Both the position numbers and the translations under genes were made by a program. A model generated the notes under the pieces. It did no database searches. It saw only the letters and a list, made by a program, of their open reading frames with translations, and had not been told where the DNA came from. DNA of 64,000 nt from Caulobacter vibrioides (GTDB taxonomy: Bacteria > Pseudomonadota > Alphaproteobacteria > Caulobacterales > Caulobacteraceae). Location: the NCBI RefSeq assembly GCF_002858865.1, contig NZ_PJRR01000017.1:1-64000 (forward strand). Direction: 5' to 3'. This document shows positions 36,467-45,424 of the stretch, one piece after another (within the stretch, counting starts at the first letter, position 1; every line of letters starts with the position of its first letter).

Positions 36467-38057
36467 CGCGTCACCGGCGGCGAGCGTGCTCACGCGCCGA
36501 CGGTTCTTTGAAAGCCTGGCCGCGGTCGGCGGCATGTCGCTGGTGCTGTCGGGCATGGAAGCGCTGGGCTTCAGCCAGGCCTCGGCCACCGAGCTGCCGC
36601 CGACCCTGACCGGCGGCGCCAAGAACACCAAGGTCATCATCCTGGGCGCGGGTCTGGCGGGCATGACCGCCGCCTACGAGATGTCCAAGGCCGGCTATCA
36701 GGTGCAGATCCTGGAGGCGCGCGACTATGCGGGCGGTCGCTGCCAGACGGCGCGCAAGGGCTTCAAGCACACCGACCTGCTGGGCAACACCCAGGTCTGC
36801 GAGTTCGACGACGGGCACTACATCAACCACGGCGCCTGGCGGATCCCGTACCATCACCGCTCGACCCTGCACTACACCAAGAGCTTCGGCGTCCTGCTGG
36901 AGAGCTTCGTCAACGACAACGACGCGTCTTACGTCTATTTCGAGAAGGGCAAGGGGCCGCTGAACGGCAAGCCCGTGCGCAAGGGCGAGATCGCCGCCGA
37001 CGTCCGCGGCTACACCGCCGAACTGGTCGCCAAGGCCGCCAGCGCCGGCGCGCTGGATGCGCCCCTGAGCGGCGTCGATCGTGAGCGGTTCGTCGCTTAC
37101 CTCGTCAATGAAGGACGCCTGTCCAAGAGCGACCTGACCTACAAGGGCACCGAGGGGCGCGGCTTCTCGGTGCATCCGGGCGCCGGCGTCAATCCGGGCC
37201 CCGGCAAGGAGCTGGAGCCCTTCGCCTTCAAGGACGTGCTCGACAGCAACGCCTGGCGGGTGCTCAGCTCGGTCACCGGCTATGAGCAGCAGCGCACCAT
37301 GCTGCAGCCGATCGGCGGCATGGACCAGATCGCCAAGGCGTTCGAAAAGCGCGTCGGGCCGATGATCCGCTACTCGACCGTGGTTCAGAAGATCAAGCAG
37401 TCCCCCACCGGCGTAACCGTCTCGTTCAAGGGGCCGGACGGCAAGCTGGGCGAGGTCACCGCCGACTATTGTGTCTGCACCATCCCGCTCAGCGTGCTCA
37501 AGCAGATCGAGCTCGACGCCTCAGCCCCGTTCAAGGCGGCTATGGAGGGCGTGGCCTATGCGCCGGTCAACAAGATCGGCCTGCAGATGAAGAGCCGCTT
37601 CTGGGAGGACAAGCACCACATCTACGGCGGCCACATCTATACCGACCTGGCCGGCATCGGCTCGATCTCCCTGCCCTCCTATGGCTGGCAAGCCCAGAAG
37701 GGCGTGCTCTTGGGTTACTACGCCTTCGGCGGCGAGGCCGCGCGGATCAGCGCCAAGAGCCCGGCCGACCGCGCCGCCTTCGCCGTCGCCGGCGGCCAGA
37801 AGGTGTTCCCCGAATATGCCGAGAACTTCGAGAACGCTTTCTCGTTCAGCTGGCACCTGGCCGAGCACAATCTGGGCGGCTGGGCCGAGTGGGGCGAGAA
37901 CGGCCGCAAGGAGGCCTATCCCATCCTGTGCGAGCCCGACGGTCGTCTCTATCTAGCGGGCGAGCACCTCAGCTACCTTGGCGGCTGGCAAGCCGGGGCG
38001 ATCGAGTCGGCCTGGCAGCAGATCGCCAAGATCCACGCCCGCGTCCAACAAGCCTGA
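36453..38057 (+). CDS. Flavin monoamine oxidase, Tat-exported
   Basis: 534 aa, ATG with AGGGA 5 nt upstream. A twin-arginine signal is at residues 15-22 (TRRRFFES), so it should act in the periplasm with FAD already bound. The FAD-binding VIILGAGLAGMTAAYEMSKAG (about residues 62-82) is followed by the acidic strand end ILEARDYAGGRCQT. The C-terminal AGEHLSYLGGWQAGAIESA is the second FAD-contacting motif of amine oxidases. It would oxidise a primary or secondary amine to an imine. The next two genes encode an exported cytochrome c and an exported RidA, so electrons may go to the cytochrome instead of O2 and the imine may be hydrolysed in the periplasm. The amine is unknown. Confidence 0.9.
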   Translation: MSGSDASPAASVLTRRRFFESLAAVGGMSLVLSGMEALGFSQASATELPPTLTGGAKNTKVIILGAGLAGMTAAYEMSKAGYQVQILEARDYAGGRCQTARKGFKHTDLLGNTQVCEFDDGHYINHGAWRIPYHHRSTLHYTKSFGVLLESFVNDNDASYVYFEKGKGPLNGKPVRKGEIAADVRGYTAELVAKAASAGALDAPLSGVDRERFVAYLVNEGRLSKSDLTYKGTEGRGFSVHPGAGVNPGPGKELEPFAFKDVLDSNAWRVLSSVTGYEQQRTMLQPIGGMDQIAKAFEKRVGPMIRYSTVVQKIKQSPTGVTVSFKGPDGKLGEVTADYCVCTIPLSVLKQIELDASAPFKAAMEGVAYAPVNKIGLQMKSRFWEDKHHIYGGHIYTDLAGIGSISLPSYGWQAQKGVLLGYYAFGGEAARISAKSPADRAAFAVAGGQKVFPEYAENFENAFSFSWHLAEHNLGGWAEWGENGRKEAYPILCEPDGRLYLAGEHLSYLGGWQAGAIESAWQQIAKIHARVQQA

Positions 38058-38079
38058 CGTTTAAGTTTCGAGGATACGC

Positions 38080-38472
38080 ATGACGTTCGCTTATCGCCTC
38101 GCCGCCCTGGCGCTCGCCGCGAGCCTCGCCGCTCCGGCCATCGCGTCCGCCGACGGCAAGTCCCTGTACATGGACAACTGCTCGGCCTGCCATCAGGCGA
38201 CGGGCAAGGGCGTCAAGGGCGCCTTTCCGGCCCTGGCCGGCACGCCCCTGGTCCAAGGACCGCCCAAGGTTCTGATCACCACCGTCCTCAACGGCCGCGC
38301 CGGCATGCCCGCGTTCAAGGACGACATCAGCGACGCCGATCTGGCGGCGATCCTGACCTACGCCCGCACCACCTGGGGCAACAAGGGCTCGGCGATCAAG
38401 CCTGCCGAGGTCGCCTCCGCCCGCGCCGCCGCCAAGGCCGCCCCCAAGCCGCGCGGCCTGCAAGCGCACTGA
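38080..38472 (+). CDS. Periplasmic class I cytochrome c
   Basis: 130 aa. The signal peptide covers about the first 24 residues (ends IASADG). One haem site CSACH at residues 34-38 and a distal methionine in GRAGMPAF (Met76) give a complete small cytochrome c, followed by an Ala/Lys/Pro-rich tail of about 30 residues. It lies 22 bp after the amine oxidase and 29 bp before the secreted RidA, so it is likely the electron acceptor of the oxidase, handing electrons to a terminal oxidase. The partner role is inferred from the operon. Confidence 0.93.
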   Translation: MTFAYRLAALALAASLAAPAIASADGKSLYMDNCSACHQATGKGVKGAFPALAGTPLVQGPPKVLITTVLNGRAGMPAFKDDISDADLAAILTYARTTWGNKGSAIKPAEVASARAAAKAAPKPRGLQAH

Positions 38473-38501
38473 TCCGTATCACTCACTCTAGGGAAGACGC
38501 C

Positions 38502-38984
38502 ATGAAACGCCTGATCGCTCTCACCGTCGCCGCCTGCGCCCTCGCCGGCGCCGCTCACGCCCAGGACATCGTCCGTGGCGGCGACCCCAAGTCGCCCATC
38601 GCCAGCGTCGTCACCGTGCCGGCCGGCTATGACATGATCTATGTCAGCGGCATGGTCCCGCCGGTGATCGACGACAAGGCGGTCGGCGTCGCCCGCTTCG
38701 GCGACACCAAGACCCAGACCCTGGGCGTTCTGGCCCGCATCGAGGCCGCCCTGAAGAGCCAGGGCGCCACCATGGCCGACGTCGTGATGATGCGCGTGCT
38801 GCTGGTCGGCGATCCGGCCAAGGAAGGCAAGATGGACTTCGCCGGCATGATGGAAGGCTACCGCACCCATTTCGGCACCGCCGCCCAGCCCAACAAGCCC
38901 GCCCGCATCACCAGCCAGATCAGCGGCCTCGTCGCCGACGGCATGCTGGTCGAGATCGAGGTCCAGGCCGCCAAGAAGAAATAG
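38502..38984 (+). CDS. Secreted RidA/YjgF-family protein (probable enamine/imine deaminase)
   Basis: 160 aa. A clear signal peptide (MKRLIALTVAACALAGAAHA, residues 1-20) precedes a complete RidA fold: MIYVSGMVPP near 46-54, then NKPARIT with the conserved catalytic Arg135 (equivalent to E. coli Arg105) and LVEIEV near 149-154. RidA hydrolyses reactive enamines and imines to keto compounds plus ammonia, normally in the cytoplasm. A signal peptide here places it with the upstream Tat amine oxidase, whose direct product is an imine. Last gene of the operon; the hairpin at 39107 is the likely terminator. Confidence 0.88.
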   Translation: MKRLIALTVAACALAGAAHAQDIVRGGDPKSPIASVVTVPAGYDMIYVSGMVPPVIDDKAVGVARFGDTKTQTLGVLARIEAALKSQGATMADVVMMRVLLVGDPAKEGKMDFAGMMEGYRTHFGTAAQPNKPARITSQISGLVADGMLVEIEVQAAKKK

Positions 38985-39033
38985 GCCTCGCCCGTCACCC
39001 GCCGGATTTCACCGTTACGCGAAATTATTCGCG

Positions 39034-39047
39034 TGACAACGTTGTCA
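39034..39047. promoter_or_regulatory. Second copy of the LacI-type palindrome, without an adjacent sugar gene
   Basis: TGACAACGTTGTCA, identical to 19891-19904 and sharing the flanking CG and A. It lies 50 bp after the secreted RidA gene and 60 bp before a terminator, with no gene in between. It may mark a lost gene or a short RNA. Confidence 0.55.
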
Positions 39048-39106
39048 AGGCGAAGTCAAACAGCTATATGGAATTCAGCCCTTTCGGGCGTTTCCTCCCA
39101 ATGACT

Positions 39107-39144
39107 CGGCCGCCCTCTTCTCCTGGAGGGCGGCCGTTCTTTTG
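39107..39144 (+). terminator. Intrinsic terminator downstream of the amine-oxidation operon
   Basis: A perfect 11-bp stem (CGGCCGCCCTC at 39107-39117, GAGGGCGGCCG at 39126-39136), 8-nt loop, followed by TTCTTTTG. It faces + strand transcription. It lies 123 bp after the RidA stop and 60 bp after the orphan operator. Confidence 0.88.
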
Positions 39145-39344
39145 TCTGGGGGCCGGCTTGGCGCCCATCGGGAGACGGTTCGACCCGGAGCCGATCGGCC
39201 CCGGTGGGGTTGAAGCGCCTGTCGGCTAGCCACACAAGCGCCGCCAGCCGTTTCCCCGCATTGGCCCATGAACCTCGCGGGCATCGCGTCCTCGCGAGGG
39301 GATGTCGGGGATGTCCCTTGAGGGTGGGGGCGGACCATCCGCCT

Positions 39345-39821
39345 TTAGTGTGTTGATGCACCGCCGCCGACAAACCATACGAAACCCTCATCGCGCCCTA
39401 TAAATCTCGCGATGGTGCTTACGCCTTCGAGATTGACCTCCACACTCTTGGCCGTGGCTAGGTTGAGCAATTCAATGAACCGACACATGCCTGCAAACTC
39501 GACAGCATTCCGGATAGTCGGATGGAGTGAGAAGCTTAGCAACGTCGGCACCCAGATGCACCAATCGTATGTAACCCCGGCTATCTTGACCTGAGCTGTC
39601 ACTGCCGAGGTCGCCAACCACTCGATGATCAGAGACGCATCGCGAGGCGCTGCCTTAGCAACGCCCTCGACTTCAAACGAAATCACCTCACCTTGCAGGC
39701 GCAGTAAATCCAATACGCTTTGCCAATCGGCGAGCGTGGCGTTTTCCACTTCAATGTACCGGTACTGACCATCGTCAGCGAAGTCGCTCGCTAGCGATGG
39801 CCACTCGTGTTCCGCTATCAT
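39345..39821 (-). CDS. Hypothetical protein, 158 aa, atypical composition
   Basis: An intact frame with lower GC and less biased codon use than its neighbours, which suggests recent acquisition. The protein has no signal peptide or membrane helix. Hydrophobic strands alternate with charged ones (VISFEVEGVAKAAPRDASLIIEW; FIELLNLATAKSVEVNLEGV), compatible with an alpha/beta fold. I do not recognise a family. The ATG lies inside a palindrome CATAGT-N4-ACTATG (39819-39834). I see no Shine-Dalgarno sequence. It sits alone between repeat-rich intergenic stretches. Confidence 0.6.
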   Translation of the reverse strand: MIAEHEWPSLASDFADDGQYRYIEVENATLADWQSVLDLLRLQGEVISFEVEGVAKAAPRDASLIIEWLATSAVTAQVKIAGVTYDWCIWVPTLLSFSLHPTIRNAVEFAGMCRFIELLNLATAKSVEVNLEGVSTIARFIGRDEGFVWFVGGGASTH

Positions 39822-40120
39822 AGTCCAAACTATGCTCGACGTCGCAGTATCCGACTAGTGTCGGGAACGGAAATGAGACCCACGCCGACCTCCGGACATT
39901 GACCGCCCTTCCCCTGAAGCGGACGCGCGGAAGAGCAGCGAGGGGTGGTGAGTTGCCTTCTCCTCCCCCACTGGGGGAGGTGGCTCAGAGGGTCGGAGAG
40001 GGCAGCTCGGAGGCGGCGGCGATGCCCCCTCAGTCGCTCCGCGACAGTTCCCCCGGAGGGGAGCAGAATCTGTGAGCGTCCCCTCTGGGTCGGATGCAGT
40101 CTCCAACTCCCCCATAAACC

Positions 40121-40249
40121 CGACCTTCCCGGCGAATGCCGGGATCCAGATCGAGCCCACCAGCATCTGTCAGACAAACGCCGCGTGATGTCGCATCATC
40201 CCCAGCCGCCCCAGATGAATCTGGGCCCCGGCATTCGCCGGGGAGGTCG
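40121..40249. repeat. Inverted repeat pair, 31-bp arms
   Basis: The arm 40121-40151 (CGACCTTCCCGGCGAATGCC...) pairs with 40219-40249 (...GGCATTCGCCGGGGAGGTCG) at 28 of 31 positions, enclosing 67 bp. Each arm itself contains the short palindrome CCCGGCGAATGCCGGG or CCCCGGCATTCGCCGGGG. This looks like two copies of a dispersed palindromic element in opposite orientation. Confidence 0.85.
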
Positions 40250-40369
40250 GTTGTTGAAGTATCCACCAAGGGTCGGATGCCGCAAACCCGGCCCGCGCTG
40301 AAACCGGACCTTTGGCGGATCGAGTGGCGTTACCCATCGTGGCCAGTCCAAGCCTCCTCGCCTTCCCGC

Positions 40370-40406
40370 AAAAGAGTAGGCCGCCTGGCATGGGGTCCAG
40401 GCGGCC
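40370..40406 (-). terminator. Intrinsic terminator downstream of recA
   Basis: A 10-bp stem (GGCCGCCTGG at 40379-40388, CCAGGCGGCC at 40397-40406) with an 8-nt loop. On the minus strand it is followed by TACTCTTTTGC. It lies about 100 bp after the recA stop; a 12-bp stem structure (40413-40485) lies between. Confidence 0.8.
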
Positions 40407-40505
40407 TGAGATCGCGGCCTTCGCGGCGGTCCGCCGCGGGCGTGTTGAAGGCGGGGAACGCCCGCGAGTGCGGGCGAAGGCCGCGAAACCCTTGAGCGCC
40501 TGGAT

Positions 40506-41576
<1,071 letters not shown>

Positions 41577-41683
41577 TGTTGATCCGCCTTCTATTCCATG
41601 ATTCCGGCCGCCCGATTGACGCTTCCCGCGCCCCGCCTCAGCAACCTGTGGAACTTGGTAAAGGCGTACACTCTTTGTTCCAT

Positions 41684-41698
41684 GTTCGCAAGATGTTC
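41684..41698 (-). promoter_or_regulatory. SOS box (LexA operator) of recA
   Basis: GTTCGCAAGATGTTC fits the alphaproteobacterial LexA consensus GTTC-N7-GTTC exactly. It lies 108 bp upstream of the recA start, between recA and the divergent EAL gene, so it could affect both. Confidence 0.9.
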
Positions 41699-41710
41699 CG
41701 CCAGATAGAA

Positions 41711-41728
41711 ACGACCGTTTCTGTCGCA
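41711..41728. promoter_or_regulatory. Putative DriD/WYL-regulator site upstream of recA
   Basis: ACGACCGTTTCTGTCGCA, identical over 18 bp to the site at 32034-32051 in front of the WYL regulator. It begins 12 bp from the SOS box. It also overlaps a perfect inverted repeat AGAAACG-AC-CGTTTCT, not found at the driD copy. Confidence 0.6.
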
Positions 41729-41803
41729 CCCTCAGTCGCACCGTCCGGAACCGGAATTGGGTTTAGTCCGCGCCGCCGCTGAAACCGGTCTTTAAGTCCC
41801 GGC

Positions 41804-43447
41804 ATGCAAGGTTTGCGGGCTTACTGGGGGATTGCCGTCTTGTCGCTAGATCCGCGTCGCCTTCTTGGTCTGGCCTTCGCCAGCGCTGACCTTCTGGTCG
41901 AGTTACAGAACGGGCGGGTTCGCCTGGCTCTGGGCGCGGCCCAGAAGGTGATGGGCGCGAGCGAGGCTGCGCTGGCCGGCAAGGCTTGGGCCGAGCTTTT
42001 CCACGCCGATGACCGCGCCTTGATGGAAGCCATGCTCAGCTGCGCCGACGATGGCGTGCGGCGCGGCCCTGTCGTGCTGCGCCTGGCCGAACCTGCCGAC
42101 AAGCACATCCGCGTCGTTCTGCGCGCCCTGCCCGAGAACCAGGGCCGCATCTCGGCCGCCGTCACGGCGGCGCAACCCGCCGGCCCGCCCCTGTCGGCCA
42201 GTTCGCTGCAGCCCCGCGAGTCGTTCGACGATATCGCCCAGGGCCTGTTCGAGGCCGCCCGCGTCACGGGCATCGAGCTGGAACTGGCCATGGTGGAGTT
42301 CGCCGGCCTGGGCGACATGCGCGAGGCGCTGTCCCCTGACGAGGCGGTGGCGCTGGATGTCCGGGTGGCCAGCGCGCTGCGCGCCGAAGCCCATGGCGGC
42401 GCGGCCGCCACCAAGCTGTCGGACGACCGCTTCGCCCTGCTTCGTCAACGCGACGATCGCCCCGAGAACATGATCAAGCGCCTGACCAAGATGGTCAGCG
42501 CCGAGGCCAGCGCCCATGTGGTGCCGCTGGAGAACGGCGGCGGCTCGTCGCGGGCGCTTCGCGCGCTGCGCTATGCGCTGGACGACTTCCTGCGCGAGGG
42601 CCTGAAGGAAACCCCGCCGATGACCCTGTCGGAGGCGATGAACCGATCGGTCAAGCGGACCCTGGCCCGCGCCGGCGCGCTTGGCGTCGCGGTCAGCCAG
42701 CGGCGTTTCAATCTGGCCTTCCAGCCCGTCGTCTCCTTGAGCACGGGCCTGGCCCACCACCACGAGGTGCTGGTGCGGTTCGAGGACGGCGGCAGTCCGT
42801 TCGCCCTGATCCGCATGGCCGAAGAGTTCGACCTGATCGAGGAGCTCGATCACGCGATCGTCGAGCAGGCGGTCAAGAAGCTGGCCAACGACAGCGAGCG
42901 CAAGCTTAAGCTGGCGGTGAACGTGTCGGGCCAGACGATCGGCAACGAGACCTTCGTCGAGCACGTCGGCCGGTTGCTGGCCAAGTTCAATGAGGCCAAG
43001 GGGCGGCTGATCTTCGAGATCACCGAGACCCGGGCGATCGACAATCTGGCGACCGCCAACCAGCATATCCAGAGCCTGCGCTCCATGGGCTCGCTGGTCT
43101 GTCTCGACGACTTCGGCGCGGGCTCCTCGTCGTTCTCCTATCTGCAGCAACTGGCGCTGGACATCGTCAAGATCGACGGCCGCTATGTGCGCGAGTTGGC
43201 CGACAACAGCCGCGACGGGGCGCTGGTGCGCCGCCTCGTGGAGCTGTGCCGCGACCTGAAGGTTCGCACGGTCGCCGAGATGGTCGAGACCTCGGAGGTC
43301 GAAGACGTCATCCGCAGTGTGGGCGTCGACTTCGCCCAGGGCTGGCTCTACGGCAAGCCGGCGGACAAGCCGTTGCCGGCGCTGCGTCCCGCCGCCCCGG
43401 TCAAGGCCGTGGCGCGCCGCGCGGGCGCGTCAGACAGCTGGGGCTAG
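41804..43447 (+). CDS. EAL-domain cyclic-di-GMP phosphodiesterase with PAS-like and degenerate GGDEF regions
   Basis: 547 aa, soluble. An N-terminal PAS-like region (residues about 20-115) is followed by a degenerate GGDEF-like segment around 150-220, where KLSDDRFALL replaces RLGGDEFALL, and an EAL domain at about 290-520. The catalytic set looks complete: EVLVRF for ExLxR, NVSGQTI, FEITETRAI, LDDFGAG, VKIDGRYV, AEMVET and the final QGWLYGKP. It should hydrolyse c-di-GMP to pGpG. It is transcribed divergently from recA across a 227-bp gap holding an SOS box, so damage control of c-di-GMP is possible. No good Shine-Dalgarno sequence is visible before the ATG, so the start is uncertain. Confidence 0.88.
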   Translation: MQGLRAYWGIAVLSLDPRRLLGLAFASADLLVELQNGRVRLALGAAQKVMGASEAALAGKAWAELFHADDRALMEAMLSCADDGVRRGPVVLRLAEPADKHIRVVLRALPENQGRISAAVTAAQPAGPPLSASSLQPRESFDDIAQGLFEAARVTGIELELAMVEFAGLGDMREALSPDEAVALDVRVASALRAEAHGGAAATKLSDDRFALLRQRDDRPENMIKRLTKMVSAEASAHVVPLENGGGSSRALRALRYALDDFLREGLKETPPMTLSEAMNRSVKRTLARAGALGVAVSQRRFNLAFQPVVSLSTGLAHHHEVLVRFEDGGSPFALIRMAEEFDLIEELDHAIVEQAVKKLANDSERKLKLAVNVSGQTIGNETFVEHVGRLLAKFNEAKGRLIFEITETRAIDNLATANQHIQSLRSMGSLVCLDDFGAGSSSFSYLQQLALDIVKIDGRYVRELADNSRDGALVRRLVELCRDLKVRTVAEMVETSEVEDVIRSVGVDFAQGWLYGKPADKPLPALRPAAPVKAVARRAGASDSWG

Positions 43448-43497
43448 AGGGAACGCCCCTCCCCCGCGTAGCGGAGGAGGGACGCCCCCAGGGGGCC

Positions 43498-45321
43498 TTA
43501 TGCCTTGCCGCCCTTGCTGACGATGTAGTCGTCAACCACACGCTCCAGCACGGTCAGCGGGGTCATGCCCGACAGCAGACCCGCGTCGTGGAACTCGCGG
43601 ATGTCGAACTTTTTGCCCAGCGCCTTCTGCGCCTTGGCGCGGGCGCGCAGCCAGACGATCTTGCCGATCATGTAGCTGCAGGCTTGGCCCGGCCACACGA
43701 CATAGCGCTCGATCTCGGTGATCGCGCCGCTTTCCTCGTCGCCCATGGTCTCGGCCATGTACTTGATGGCCTGTTCGCGGCTCCACTTCTTGTGGTGCAT
43801 GCCGGTGTCGACCACCAGACGCACGGCGCGGAACAGGGCGTCGTGCAGCATGCCGATCTGGCCGCGCGGGTCGTTCTTGTAGATGCCCATCTCGACGGCC
43901 AGTTGCTCCGAATAGAGCGCCCAGCCCTCGGCATAGCCCGAGAAGCCGATGATCTTGCGGATCAGCGGCAGGCCCTTGGCCTCGTTCGACAGCGACAGTT
44001 GCAGGTGGTGGCCCGGAACGCCTTCGTGCACGGTCAGGGTGGTCAGGGTGTACTTGGCCTGCTCCTTGGTGTCGCGCAGGTTGATCCAGTAGATCCCCGG
44101 ACGCTTCCCATCCAGCGAAGGCGAGTTGTAGTAGCCGCCCGGCGCGCCGGCCTCGATGGCCTTGGGCACGCGGCGGATCTCCAGCGGGGCCTTGGGCAGC
44201 TGACCGAAATAGGCCGGCAGCTGCTTTTCGATCCACTTGGCCTTCTCGTTCAGGTCCTTGATCAGCTGTTCCTTGGCTTCGTCCGTGTTGGGATAGAAGT
44301 CCTCGCCCAGCTTACGCATGCGATCGCCGACCGTGCCCTTGGTCATGCCGATCTTCTTGAACAGCTTGTCGGCCTCGATCTCGATCGCCTTGACGGTATC
44401 CAGACCCAGCTGGTGGATCTCATCCGGCGTCAGGGTCGAGGTCGTGTAGTTCTTCAGCGAGACGGCGTAGTAGTCGCCGCCGTTCTTCAGGCGCCACACG
44501 CCCGCGTCATGGGTGGCCTTGCCGCGCACGCTCTCCATGAGCGCGATCTGACGCTTCAGGGCCGGCAGCACCGAGTTCTCATAGATCTTGGACGCCTCGC
44601 CCGCCCAGTCGCCGGCGATGGTCTTGTCCTTGGTGCGACGGGCGATCGACTTGACCAGGGTCGTCTCGGCCGTCGGCGTGTCGGCGAAGGCCTTCATCTG
44701 GACCAGGGTCTTGTCGATGACGAAGTCGGGCGGGATCACGCCGTCAGCCATGTCCTTGGCCGCCAGCGCAGTTTCTTGATCCATCAGGCGCGCAAAGCCC
44801 TCCATCCGCGACAGATAGGCGTCGGCGTCGGCCTTGGTCTCGATGCTGTGCTGGGTGTCCAGGAAGTCCGGCATCTGCTGGTAGCTGCCGGTCAGCTGGC
44901 TCAGCACATACGGCGCGCCCGAACCGCCGCCGCCATAGGTGAACTTGCTGTTGCCTTCGTCCATCACCGCCAGGATGAACTCGACAGTGTCGTAGTTGAC
45001 CGCGTCCATGCCCTTCAGCGCGCGGCGGTCGATGGCGCGCAGCGCCGCCAACTGTTTGCGCGTCTCGGCCTGGCCGGCCTCGATCGCGGCGAACGAACGG
45101 TCGCTGAGCAGACCCTTGGTCCAGGCCAGATCGCCGCTGTCGATGCCCAGCCCCGTCGCCGTCTCCGGCGACTGGCGCAGTTGCTTGGCCATGACCGCGT
45201 CGAACAGGGCGTTGAGCTTGGCGGCTTCCCCCTCGCGCGCCAGGGCCAAGGACGGCAGGCCGCCTGTGGCCGCAAACCCGGCGGCGGCGGTGGCGAACAT
45301 CATATGACGACGATTGAGCAT
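43498..45321 (-). CDS. DUF885 family exported protein (zinc peptidase-like)
   Basis: 607 aa, usual length for the family. The N-terminus (MLNRRHMMFATAAAGFAA...SLALA) is a signal peptide, possibly Tat-like with a single RR. The hallmark HEGVPGHHLQLSLS lies in the second half, preceded by LTTLTV and followed by SGYAEGWALYSEQLAVEMG with a downstream Glu. This is a gluzincin-like HExxxxH arrangement, so a periplasmic metallopeptidase is plausible, but the family's activity is poorly known. It is convergent with the EAL gene. Confidence 0.88.
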   Translation of the reverse strand: MLNRRHMMFATAAAGFAATGGLPSLALAREGEAAKLNALFDAVMAKQLRQSPETATGLGIDSGDLAWTKGLLSDRSFAAIEAGQAETRKQLAALRAIDRRALKGMDAVNYDTVEFILAVMDEGNSKFTYGGGGSGAPYVLSQLTGSYQQMPDFLDTQHSIETKADADAYLSRMEGFARLMDQETALAAKDMADGVIPPDFVIDKTLVQMKAFADTPTAETTLVKSIARRTKDKTIAGDWAGEASKIYENSVLPALKRQIALMESVRGKATHDAGVWRLKNGGDYYAVSLKNYTTSTLTPDEIHQLGLDTVKAIEIEADKLFKKIGMTKGTVGDRMRKLGEDFYPNTDEAKEQLIKDLNEKAKWIEKQLPAYFGQLPKAPLEIRRVPKAIEAGAPGGYYNSPSLDGKRPGIYWINLRDTKEQAKYTLTTLTVHEGVPGHHLQLSLSNEAKGLPLIRKIIGFSGYAEGWALYSEQLAVEMGIYKNDPRGQIGMLHDALFRAVRLVVDTGMHHKKWSREQAIKYMAETMGDEESGAITEIERYVVWPGQACSYMIGKIVWLRARAKAQKALGKKFDIREFHDAGLLSGMTPLTVLERVVDDYIVSKGGKA

Positions 45322-45424
45322 GGTTTTCCTCCCCAGAGGCGCATTGAAGGACGAAGGCGTAAGCCCCGCCCCTGTTTGGGCTTAATTAATTCCGCGTCAT
45401 ACTCGCTGGGAAGAGGCCCGTCGC

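Larger units (their letters stand above)
38985..39344. other. Intergenic region with orphan operator and terminator
   Basis: 360 bp without a credible gene. From left to right it holds an AT-rich stretch (39018-39032), the LacI-type palindrome (39034-39047), a small GCCC/GGGC hairpin near 39079-39090, a strong intrinsic terminator (39107-39144) and about 200 bp with no feature I can name. A 112-codon minus-strand frame over 39056-39391 overlaps the hypothetical gene and looks like a chance frame. Confidence 0.6.
39822..40505. other. Repeat-rich intergenic region downstream of recA
   Basis: 684 bp with no credible gene despite several open frames on both strands. It holds a GGGGGAGG-type palindrome (39962-39980), a purine-rich stretch, a 31-bp inverted repeat pair (40121-40249), the recA terminator (40379-40406) and a 12-bp inverted repeat (40413-40424 with 40474-40485). 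Confidence 0.7.

Noticed and set aside
39822..40505. Several open frames of 60-120 codons on both strands downstream of recA.
   Set aside because: They cross the palindromic repeats and the recA terminator, lack ribosome sites and have no protein-like composition.
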